Assembly (NCBI RefSeq): GCF_051857475.1
Contig: NZ_JBPZGZ010000002.1
Coordinates: forward strand, 310,001-374,000
Source of the DNA: Pelomonas sp051857475
GTDB taxonomy: Bacteria; Pseudomonadota; Gammaproteobacteria; Burkholderiales; Burkholderiaceae_C
DNA length: 64,000 nt
Reading direction: 5' to 3'
Each line of letters begins with the position of its first letter. Position 1 is the stretch's first letter. Both the position numbers and the translations under genes were made by a program. Shown here piece after piece: positions 33,857-41,691 of the stretch. The notes beneath the pieces were generated by a model that was given only the letters and a program-made list of their open reading frames with translations, searched no databases and was not told the origin of the DNA.

Positions 33857-35952
33857 GCGTTGGCCGGCCGGCTGACGGCGTCGGAATGGAAGGCGCTGTC
33901 GGCCGCGCGGTTGGGTCCGCTGAGGGCCTGCAAGCTGACCAGGCCCTCGGCCCAGGCGGCCTCGAGGCGGGCCGTCAGCTGGGCCGCCGCCAGGGCGTCC
34001 TCGGCGTGGATGCGCTCGACGCCATAGGCCTTGTTGCGCCCATGGGCCTTGGCCAGGTACATGACGGTGTCGACGAGGTCGATGGCGCGCTCCCAGGACA
34101 GGCGCAGCCCATGCGGCGGCACCGGCAGGCTGACGAAGCCGATGGAGGCCGTGACGGGCACCTCGCGGCCTTCGTAGACGACGGGCTTGCTGCCCACCAG
34201 GTCGAGCAGGCGCTGGGCCAGCTGCTGTGCGAACAGGCCTTCGCGGCCGCGCGCCACGATGAGGAATTCCTCGCCGCCCCAGCGCACGATGAGGTCGTCG
34301 TCGCGCACCGCCTGGCGCAGCCGGCCGGCAATCTCGATGAGGACGGCGTCGCCGGCGGCATGGCCGAAGCTGTCGTTGATGCGCTTGAAGTGGTCGATGT
34401 CGATGAGGAAGACGCTGGCGGCCAGGCCCTCGGCACTGGACAGGCTCTTGATCGCGGCCTGGAAATGGCGGCGGTTGGCCAGGCCGGTCAGCGGATCGGT
34501 CTCGCTCTGGCGTTTCAGCGAGGCATTGCTGTGGGCCAGGGCCTCGTTGGTGCGGCGCACGCGCCGGAAGGCCTGGTAGAGCAGGCCCAGCGACACGAGC
34601 ACGCAGCCGCCCATGGCCGACCACAGCACCAGCGCCAGGTTGCGCTGGTGGACCTGCTCGGCCTTGAGGGCGTTGTCGCGGTTCAGCAGTTCGATGTCGC
34701 GCGCACGCTGCTCGGCGTCCTGGCGCTCCTGGGCTTCGAGCAGCAGCTTGCGGGTCTCGTCGCGCAGCACGCGCTCGTCCATGCGGCGGTGCTCGCGGTA
34801 GGCGGCGATGGCACCGGCCAGGTCGCCGGCACGCTCCAGATAGCCCGCCAGCTCTTCCCAACCGGCCGAGGCATAGGACATGGCGCCCTGCTGCTCGTCC
34901 AGCGTGATGCCGGCGCGCACATCGTCGCGGCCCTCGGCAATGCGGCCCATGGCAATCTTGGCCAGGCCGATGTTGGAGCGGGCCACGCTCTCGGCGTTGA
35001 TGTTGCGTGTGCGGCGCGCCAGCGGCAGGGCCTGCTCCGCCAGCTCCAGCGCGCGTGCCGGGTGGCCCTGGCGCAGGTGGTAGTCGGCGAAGTTGGCCAG
35101 GCCCAGGGCGCGCACCGAGTCGGCGCCAGCGCGGGTGGCCTGCTCCAGCGCATCGGAGTTGGCCTGCAGCGTGATGCTGGAGTCGCTGTCGTCGGCATAG
35201 ACGATGCCGCGCATCGTGTAGACCTGGTTCAGCGTCATCGGGTCGGGGTCTTTCTGGGCCTCGGTCAGGGCCTGGCCGATGAGCTGGCGGGCGCGCGCCG
35301 GCGTGTCGGCGCGGCTCGACGTGAAGGCCAGGTCCACCAGGGTCAGGGCGACGCGCCAGGGCTGGCCCATCTGCTCAGCCACGCGCTGGCCGGCGTGGCC
35401 CTGGTTCAGCGACAGGTCGAGCTCACCGGAATCGCTGGCGATGGACGTGAGCTGGTGGTGGTAGCGCCAGCGAAACACGGGCGCTGCGGCGTTGAGCTGG
35501 GCGGCATCGACGGCCATCAGCATCTTGCGCGCCTCACGCAGGTCGCCGTGCGAGCGCAGGTATTCGGCACTGATGCTGGCGGCCGCAACGGCGGCGGCGG
35601 CGCGCAGTTCACCTGCGGGCCAGTCGCGCAGGCGCTGGGCGATCTGGTCGGTCAGTGCACGGTCCCGCGCATAGGCGGCGAGCAGGCCGCGCAGGGCCAG
35701 CACCTCGAGTTCCGCGATGCCGCCGGGCGCGAGCTTCTCACCGCGGACACGCAGCTCCTTTTCCAGCTGCGCCGGATTGGCGCGGGCACCGCGCTCGATG
35801 CGCTCCAGATCGCGCGCCAGGCCCTCGTCCTTCAATGCCGAGGCCGCCGACGTGGGCGCACCCGGTCCATCACCGGGCGAACAGGCGCACAGCAATGCCA
35901 ACGCGGCCAGCGCCGCGCACAGCGTGGATCGTGAAGCCAGGGTTCGATGCAT
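33853..35952 (-). CDS. TPR-diguanylate cyclase (GGDEF), copy 2, lipoprotein-like
   Basis: A 699-residue paralogue of the downstream cyclase. The signal STLCAALAALALLCAC has a possible lipobox; mature protein has periplasmic TPRs (about 35-440), a coiled-coil segment (RKLLLEAQERQDAEQRARDIELLNRD), a membrane span (LALVLWSAMGGCVLVSLGLLY) and GGDEF (about 515-680). The catalytic motif VRWGGEEFLIVA is intact and DIDHFKRINDSFGHAAGD is canonical. If the N-terminal Cys is acylated while a later span crosses the membrane, the topology is unusual; more likely the N-terminus is a plain signal. Start ATG 35952 follows homology. First gene of the leftward operon cyclase-cyclase-Bug. Confidence 0.88.
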   Translation of the reverse strand: MHRTLASRSTLCAALAALALLCACSPGDGPGAPTSAASALKDEGLARDLERIERGARANPAQLEKELRVRGEKLAPGGIAELEVLALRGLLAAYARDRALTDQIAQRLRDWPAGELRAAAAVAAASISAEYLRSHGDLREARKMLMAVDAAQLNAAAPVFRWRYHHQLTSIASDSGELDLSLNQGHAGQRVAEQMGQPWRVALTLVDLAFTSSRADTPARARQLIGQALTEAQKDPDPMTLNQVYTMRGIVYADDSDSSITLQANSDALEQATRAGADSVRALGLANFADYHLRQGHPARALELAEQALPLARRTRNINAESVARSNIGLAKIAMGRIAEGRDDVRAGITLDEQQGAMSYASAGWEELAGYLERAGDLAGAIAAYREHRRMDERVLRDETRKLLLEAQERQDAEQRARDIELLNRDNALKAEQVHQRNLALVLWSAMGGCVLVSLGLLYQAFRRVRRTNEALAHSNASLKRQSETDPLTGLANRRHFQAAIKSLSSAEGLAASVFLIDIDHFKRINDSFGHAAGDAVLIEIAGRLRQAVRDDDLIVRWGGEEFLIVARGREGLFAQQLAQRLLDLVGSKPVVYEGREVPVTASIGFVSLPVPPHGLRLSWERAIDLVDTVMYLAKAHGRNKAYGVERIHAEDALAAAQLTARLEAAWAEGLVSLQALSGPNRAADSAFHSDAVSRPANA

Positions 35953-36074
35953 CAAAACGTTAGGCGGTCGGGCAGGCAGCTCCGTGCTGCAGATTTCAGC
36001 GCGGTTCTGGCGGGCTGTTGCGGATCCCACGTCAGAGAGCGTTCAAATTGCACGCAAGCGTAAGAATCACCCGC

Positions 36075-37766
36075 TCAGACGGGCTGGGCAACCGGGCCCT
36101 GGTAGCCACGCGGCACGGCACCCAGCAGGCGGCGCGTGTATTCCTCACGCGGCGCCGCGACGAGGGCCTGCGTGGGGGCCTGCTCTACCACGTCGCCGTT
36201 CTGCATGACCAGCACCTCGTCGGAGATGAACTTGACCACCGCCAGGTCGTGGCTGATGAAGATGTAACTGAGGCCGAATTCGTCCTGCAGGTCCTTCAGC
36301 AGGTTCAGCACCTGGGCCTGCACCGACACGTCCAGGGCCGACACCGCCTCGTCCAGCACCAGCACCTCGGGCTGCAGCGTCAGGCAGCGCGCGATGGCAA
36401 TGCGCTGGCGCTGGCCGCCGGAGAACTCGTGCGGGTACTTGACCATGGCGCTCTCGTCCAGGCCCACCTTCTTCAGCAGGGCCACGGCACGCGCCTCGCG
36501 CTCGGCCGTGTCCTTGCCGATGCCGTGGATCTCCATCGGCTCACGCAGGGTCTGACCGATGGTGAAGCGCGGGTTCAGCGAGGCATAGGGGTTCTGGAAC
36601 ACGACCTGGATGCGGCGGCGCATCTGCTGCCAGTCGGCACCGCTCATCTTCAGCAGGTCCTTCCCCTCGAACAGCACCTGCCCACCGGTGGGTTCGTGCA
36701 GGCGCAGCAGCGTCAGGCCCATGGTGGTCTTGCCCGAACCGGACTCGCCGACGACGCCCAGGGTGTGGCCCTTGCGCAGCTTGAAGTTGACGCCCTTGAC
36801 GGCCTTGAACTCGCGCTTGCCGAACAGGCCGTCCTTCAGCCAGAAGCTCTTTTGCAGGCCGGTGGCTTCCAGCACGACGGGCGCGTTCGCGTCCTTGGCC
36901 TTGATGTCGGTGGACGCGGCGCGGCCGGCGATGTGGTCGTCGATGACCATCAGCCGTGCCGGGTTCTCGGTCAGCGAGGGCCGGCAGGCCAGCAGGGCCT
37001 TGGTGTAGGCGTCCTGGGGGTTGTTGAAGATCTGCGCCACCGGCGCGTTCTCGCGCACCTGGCCATGGCGCATGACGACGACCTGGTCCGAGATCTCGCC
37101 GACGACGCCGAGGTCGTGGGAGATGAAGAGCAGGCTCATCTTGTGGCTCTCCTTGAGCCGCGCCATCAGCTCCATCACCTGGCGCTGGATGGTCACGTCC
37201 AGGGCCGTCGTCGGCTCGTCGGCGATGAGAAGCTTGGGGCTGCAGGCCAAGGCCACGGCGATCATGACGCGCTGTTGCTGGCCGCCGGACATCTCGTGCG
37301 GATAGGCCGACAGGCGTCGCTTGGGCTCGGGGATGCCGACCTCGTTGAGCAGCTCCTCGGCCCGCGCCAGGGCTTGGCGACGGCTCATGCCCATGTGCTT
37401 CATCAGCGGCTCGCAGATCTGCGTGGCCACGTTGAAGACAGGGTTCAGCGAACTCATCGGGTCCTGGAAGACGCAGGCAATCTCCTTGCCGCGGATGGCC
37501 TGCAATTCGCGCAGGCCGGCCTGCAGCAGGTCTCGGCCCTGGAAGAGGATGCGGCCTTCGCGCTCGGCATTGCTCGGCAGCAGGTTCAGCACCGACATCG
37601 CCGTCACGCTCTTGCCCGAACCCGATTCGCCCACCAGGGCCACCGTGCTGTTCTCGGGCACGTCGAAGCTGATGCCCTTGACGGCCAGCTGGCGCCGCAT
37701 GACGCCCTCGACCTTGCCCATGCGGAAGGCGACCTGGAGGTCCTGGATGCTCAGCAGCATGGTCAT
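36075..37766 (-). CDS. yejF: Peptide ABC transporter, fused double ATPase (YejF-type)
   Basis: A 563-residue protein with two complete ABC domains. Domain 1 (about 3-260): Walker A VGESGSGKS, signature MSGGQQQR, Walker B LLIADEPTTALD. Domain 2 (about 295-555): Walker A VGESGSGKTT, signature FSGGQRQR, Walker B VLVLDEAVSALD. The C-terminal end of each has the oligopeptide-type extension (NPQDAYTKALLACRP, PREEYTRRLLGAVP). In YejABEF it powers import of peptides, including microcin C. Start 37766 is fixed by the ATGA overlap with the permease gene (37763-37766). Domain 2 has Ala-Val in place of the usual Pro-Thr after DE, as often seen in YejF. Confidence 0.94.
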   Translation of the reverse strand: MTMLLSIQDLQVAFRMGKVEGVMRRQLAVKGISFDVPENSTVALVGESGSGKSVTAMSVLNLLPSNAEREGRILFQGRDLLQAGLRELQAIRGKEIACVFQDPMSSLNPVFNVATQICEPLMKHMGMSRRQALARAEELLNEVGIPEPKRRLSAYPHEMSGGQQQRVMIAVALACSPKLLIADEPTTALDVTIQRQVMELMARLKESHKMSLLFISHDLGVVGEISDQVVVMRHGQVRENAPVAQIFNNPQDAYTKALLACRPSLTENPARLMVIDDHIAGRAASTDIKAKDANAPVVLEATGLQKSFWLKDGLFGKREFKAVKGVNFKLRKGHTLGVVGESGSGKTTMGLTLLRLHEPTGGQVLFEGKDLLKMSGADWQQMRRRIQVVFQNPYASLNPRFTIGQTLREPMEIHGIGKDTAEREARAVALLKKVGLDESAMVKYPHEFSGGQRQRIAIARCLTLQPEVLVLDEAVSALDVSVQAQVLNLLKDLQDEFGLSYIFISHDLAVVKFISDEVLVMQNGDVVEQAPTQALVAAPREEYTRRLLGAVPRGYQGPVAQPV

Positions 37767-38788
37767 TCGAGCCCCCGCAGCTTGGGATCGAGGGCGTCGC
37801 GCAGCGCATCGGTGAAGAGCGCAAATGCGGTGACGAAGACGGCCATGCAGGTGGTCACGGCGACCAGCTGCCACCAGTAGCCCAGGATGAGCTCACTCTG
37901 CGCCTCGGCCAGCATGGTGCCCCAGCTCACCTGGTCCACGCCGACGCCCAGGCCCAGATAGCTCAGGATGACCTCGCTCTTGATGAAGCTGACCACGTGC
38001 AGGGACAGCTGCACCAGCGCCACGTGGGACACATTGGGCAGGATGTGCTTGAACATGCGCGACCACTGCGAGGCGCCGATGGCCTCGGCCGAGCGCACGT
38101 ATTCGCGCACGCGGTGCTTGATGAACTCGGCGCGGATGAGGCGGTAGATGCCGGTCCAGCCGGTCAGGGCCAGGATGGCCACGACAGCCCCCACGCCGCG
38201 CGGGAAGATGGCTGCGAAGGCGAAGATCAGCAGGATGCTGGGAATGGCCGTGAAGACGTTATAGACCCACTCCAGCAGGTCTCCGACCTTGCCGCCGAAG
38301 AACCCCGAGATGGCGCCCAGCACGGTGCCGATCAGCGTGGCAACGACGGCGGCGGCCAGGCCGACGACGATGGAGACCTCGGCACCCTTGATGACCTTGG
38401 CCAGCACATCGCGGCCCAGCCGATCGCCACCCAGCGGCAGGGTCTCGGCCTTGACGACCTGCTCCGTCTTGAAGGCCTTGGCACGCTCCGCCCATTCGGC
38501 ATAGCGCGGCGCCAGCGGGTCGATGTCGGACAGGTCGACATTCGGTCCCTTGGGCGTGGCGATGGTGCCGGTGTCCTCCGCCGGCTGCGGGCCGACCAGC
38601 GTCGGCGGTGCATTGGGCACGCCGACCTCCTGCTGCCAGCCCGAGGCGACCAGCTTGGTGGCGGCCAGCAGCACCAGGAGGATGAAGGCGCCGACGATCC
38701 ACATCGACACGACGCCGACGCGGTCGGTCTTGAGGCGCCGCCAGGAGGCGGCCCAGACGCCGCCGGAGGAGTTGGAAATCGCGGTCAT
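37763..38788 (-). CDS. yejE: Peptide ABC transporter permease (YejE-type)
   Basis: A 341-residue permease of the oligopeptide/nickel class. A long insert between the first span and the core (about 45-130) is typical of YejE. The core has the EAA-type loop EYVRSAEAIGASQWSRMFKHILPN (about 228-251) and several spans. It forms the channel with YejB. 4-bp overlaps at both ends (ATGA) show strict coupling in the order yejB-yejE-yejF. The N-terminus MTAISNSSGGVWAASWRRLKTDRVGVVSM fits the cytosolic part of the family. Confidence 0.93.
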   Translation of the reverse strand: MTAISNSSGGVWAASWRRLKTDRVGVVSMWIVGAFILLVLLAATKLVASGWQQEVGVPNAPPTLVGPQPAEDTGTIATPKGPNVDLSDIDPLAPRYAEWAERAKAFKTEQVVKAETLPLGGDRLGRDVLAKVIKGAEVSIVVGLAAAVVATLIGTVLGAISGFFGGKVGDLLEWVYNVFTAIPSILLIFAFAAIFPRGVGAVVAILALTGWTGIYRLIRAEFIKHRVREYVRSAEAIGASQWSRMFKHILPNVSHVALVQLSLHVVSFIKSEVILSYLGLGVGVDQVSWGTMLAEAQSELILGYWWQLVAVTTCMAVFVTAFALFTDALRDALDPKLRGLE

Positions 38789-39723
38789 TTCAGCACCACG
38801 CGCGGGTCGACCAGCTTGTAGAGCAGGTCCACCACCAGGTTGACCGTCATCGTCAGCGCGGCCAGGTAGATGGCGAACGCCTGGATGACGGGATAGTCGC
38901 CGCGGTTGACCGCCAGCAGCAGTTCACGGCCCAGGCCGGGGATGGAGAAGAACACCTCGATGAGGAAGCTGCCCACCAGCACGCCGGGTACCAGCACCGA
39001 CACATTGGTCAGGATGGGGATCATGGCGTTGCGCAGCACATGCTTGAGCAGCACGGTGCGCTCGGTCAGGCCCTTGGCGCGGGCGGTGCGCACATAGTCG
39101 TGGCCGATCTCGTCGAGGAAGAAGCTGCGGTACAGGCGGATCTGCGGCGCCATCGACACCGCCACGGCCACCAGCACCGGCAGCGGCGCATAGGTGGTCA
39201 GGTTGGTCCAGTGGTTGCTCGTCCAGCCCTGCACGGGGAACCAGCCGAGGCGGAAGGCGAACAGGTATTGCGCCAGGATGACGTAGACCAGCAGCGACAC
39301 CGACACGGCGACGGTCGTGCAGATCATGACGGCGCGGTCGGTCAGGCTGCCGCGCACCGTCGCCACCGCCAACGCAAAGGGGATGGCCAGTAGCACTTCC
39401 AGCAGCAGGATGGGCACGGTCACCGTCAGCGTCGCCGGCAGGCGCGTCGCGAACAGGTTGGCCACCGACTCGTTGGTCGCCCAGCTCTTGCCCCAGTCGA
39501 AGGTGACGATCTGCTTGACGAAGATCCACAGCTGCTCCCAGACCGGCTTGTTCAGGCCGAGCTGCTCGCGGATGGATTCGATCTGCTCCGGGCTGGCGTT
39601 CAGGCCACCGAGGATGATGGCCGGGTCGCTGCCGAAGTACTTGAACAGGAAGAACACCAGCAGCACGACGCCCAGCAGGGTCGGGATCATCTGCCACAGG
39701 CGTCGGATCAGATAGGCCGCCAT
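38785..39723 (-). CDS. yejB: Peptide ABC transporter permease (YejB-type)
   Basis: A 312-residue permease with six spans; the N-terminus (MAAYLIRRLWQMIPTLLGVVLLVFFLF) is the classic DppB/YejB opening, and DYVRTARAKGLTERTVLLKHVLRNAMIPI (about 213-241) is the EAA loop. ATG 39723 has AGGAG in front (ACTCCT on the plus strand); it is preferred over 39741. First gene of the yejBEF operon. A GC-rich hairpin (39743-39764) lies directly upstream of its ribosome site. It is divergent from two binding-protein genes that probably serve this transporter. Confidence 0.94.
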   Translation of the reverse strand: MAAYLIRRLWQMIPTLLGVVLLVFFLFKYFGSDPAIILGGLNASPEQIESIREQLGLNKPVWEQLWIFVKQIVTFDWGKSWATNESVANLFATRLPATLTVTVPILLLEVLLAIPFALAVATVRGSLTDRAVMICTTVAVSVSLLVYVILAQYLFAFRLGWFPVQGWTSNHWTNLTTYAPLPVLVAVAVSMAPQIRLYRSFFLDEIGHDYVRTARAKGLTERTVLLKHVLRNAMIPILTNVSVLVPGVLVGSFLIEVFFSIPGLGRELLLAVNRGDYPVIQAFAIYLAALTMTVNLVVDLLYKLVDPRVVLK

Positions 39724-39742
39724 GCGGACTCCTAAAACCACA

Positions 39743-39764
39743 AACCCCGCCGGGACGCGGGGTT
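39743..39764 (-). promoter_or_regulatory. Leader hairpin directly upstream of yejB
   Basis: AACCCCGC / GCGGGGTT with a 6-nt loop is a perfect 8-bp stem. Read leftward it is followed by TGTGGTTTTAGGAG, a U-rich stretch that runs into the yejB ribosome-binding site. This looks like an attenuator or a terminator for a short upstream transcript. It also lies in the divergent promoter region of the binding-protein genes. Confidence 0.5.
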
Positions 39765-39863
39765 ACATCGGAAAACGGGGCGGAGTCTATGCGAGCCGAC
39801 TTCCCATTTGGCTTGACGGTTTCACTAGACTGCGCGACTTTCCCGACGTCCGAGCGCCCCGCG

Positions 39864-41672
39864 ATGAAAGCCTCTTCCCTGCTGACCGTCCTGCTGCTGG
39901 CTGCCGCAGCCACCGCGGCCCAGGCCCAGAGTCCGTCCCCGGAGAAGGTGCTGCGCTACGCCTTCAAGTCGGCCGAGACCGGCTTCGACCCCGCGCAGAT
40001 CACCGACACCTACTCCAAGGCCGTCGTCGCCGGCATCCTCGACGCGCCGCTGGAGTACGACTTCGGAGCCCGCCCCTTCAAGCTGCGCCCGGCGACGCTG
40101 GCCGAGATGCCCGAGATCAGTGCCGACTTCAAAACCATCACGATGCGCGTGAAGCCGGGCATCTACTTCAGCGACGACCCGGCCTTCAAGGGCGCCAAGC
40201 GCGAGCTGACAGCGGCCGATTACGTCTATTCCATCAAGCGCCACTACGACCCCAAGCTCAAGAGCGGCAACCTCTACATCCTGGAGAACGCCCAGATCCT
40301 GGGCCTGTCGGAGCTGCGCCGCGAGCTCATGAAGGCCAAGAAGCCCTTCGACTACGACCGCGAGGTCGAGGGGCTCAAGGCGCTGGACCGCTACAGCTTC
40401 CAGATCAAGCTCGGCGTCGCCGACCCGCGCTTCGTCTACCAGTTCAGCGACGCCGGCTTCCTCGGCGCCGTCGCGCGAGAGGTCGTCGAGTTCTATGGCG
40501 ACAAGATCATGGAGCATCCGGTCGGCACCAACGCCTTCCGCCTGGCCGAATGGCGGCGCAGCTCGCGCATCGTGCTCGAGAAGAACCCCAACTTCCGCGA
40601 GGTGCGCTACGCCGAGACGGTGCCGCCCGAGGCCGACCCGCGCGTCAAGGCCGAGGCCGCGGCCCTGCAGGCCCGCAAGCTGCCCATGGTGGACCGCGTC
40701 GTCATCGAGGTCATCGAGGAAGCCCAGCCGCGCTGGCTGTCCTTCCTGCGCGGCGAATTCGACGTCATCGAGGAGGTACCGCCCGAGTTCTCGTCCATCG
40801 CGATGCCCAACAACCATCTCGCGCCCAACCTGGTCAAGCAGGGCATATCCATGACGCGCTACCCACGTGCCGACGTGGCGGTGTCCTACTTCAACATGGA
40901 AGACCCGGTCGTCGGCGGTTACACGCCCGACAAGATCGCGCTGCGCCGCGCCATCAACCTCGCGGTGGACCTGGACAAGGAGATCCGCCTCGTGCGGCGC
41001 GGCCAGGCCGTCAAGAGCCAGAACGGCATCCCGGCCGTCGCCTTTGGCTACGACCCGGCGCTGAAGACCGAGATGAGCGAGTTCGACCTGGCCAAGGCCA
41101 AGGCCCTGCTCGACCTCTATGGCTACACCGACAAGGACGGCGATGGCTGGCGCGATCAGCCGGACGGCAAACCCCTGGTGCTGGAGTACGCCACGTCGCC
41201 CGACACCACCTTCCGCCAGCTCGCCGAGCAATGGCAGAAGAACATGGACGCGCTGGGCGTGCGCATGGTGTTCAAGATCGCCAAATGGCCCGAGCAGCTC
41301 AAGGCCTCCAATGCCGGCAAGCTGCAGATGTGGGGCGTGGGCTGGGTTGGCACGACGCCTGACGGCGACACCTATCTGGCCCTGGGCTCCGGCAAGGCCA
41401 AAGGCCATGCCAACAAGTCCCGCTTCGACCTGCCCGCCTTCGAGGCCCTGTACGAACGCCAGAAGGCCATGCCCGACGGCCCCGAGCGCGCCGCCGTCAT
41501 GCAGGAGGCCCAGCGCCTGATGGTCACCTATGCGCCCTACAAGTTCCACGTGCACCGCATCTGGACCGACATGGCCCAACCCTGGGTCAAGGGCTACAGC
41601 CGCAACATCTTTGTGCGCGACTTCTGGAAATACGTCGACATCGACACCGCTGCGCCGCCGAAAGCCAAATAA
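39864..41672 (+). CDS. Peptide ABC transporter binding protein (YejA-like), copy 1
   Basis: A 602-residue periplasmic SBP_bac_5 protein with signal MKASSLLTVLLLAAAATAAQA. LRYAFKSAETGFDPAQITDTYSK begins the mature domain. Further family blocks are FYGDKIMEHPVGTNAFRLAEW (about 210-230) and ALRRAINLAVDLDKEI (about 365-380). The loop DKDGDGWRD (about 420-428) resembles a calcium-binding turn; it is common in this subfamily. It would supply peptides to the divergent YejBEF importer. An ATG at 39789 gives a non-signal N-terminus, so 39864 is used. The paralogue follows 19 bp downstream. Confidence 0.93.
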   Translation: MKASSLLTVLLLAAAATAAQAQSPSPEKVLRYAFKSAETGFDPAQITDTYSKAVVAGILDAPLEYDFGARPFKLRPATLAEMPEISADFKTITMRVKPGIYFSDDPAFKGAKRELTAADYVYSIKRHYDPKLKSGNLYILENAQILGLSELRRELMKAKKPFDYDREVEGLKALDRYSFQIKLGVADPRFVYQFSDAGFLGAVAREVVEFYGDKIMEHPVGTNAFRLAEWRRSSRIVLEKNPNFREVRYAETVPPEADPRVKAEAAALQARKLPMVDRVVIEVIEEAQPRWLSFLRGEFDVIEEVPPEFSSIAMPNNHLAPNLVKQGISMTRYPRADVAVSYFNMEDPVVGGYTPDKIALRRAINLAVDLDKEIRLVRRGQAVKSQNGIPAVAFGYDPALKTEMSEFDLAKAKALLDLYGYTDKDGDGWRDQPDGKPLVLEYATSPDTTFRQLAEQWQKNMDALGVRMVFKIAKWPEQLKASNAGKLQMWGVGWVGTTPDGDTYLALGSGKAKGHANKSRFDLPAFEALYERQKAMPDGPERAAVMQEAQRLMVTYAPYKFHVHRIWTDMAQPWVKGYSRNIFVRDFWKYVDIDTAAPPKAK

Positions 41673-41691
41673 CGCCGAACAAAGCCAAGCG

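Noticed and set aside
31844..35934. Long plus-strand open frames opposite the two diguanylate cyclases
   Set aside because: They mirror well-supported GGDEF proteins and show no family signature.
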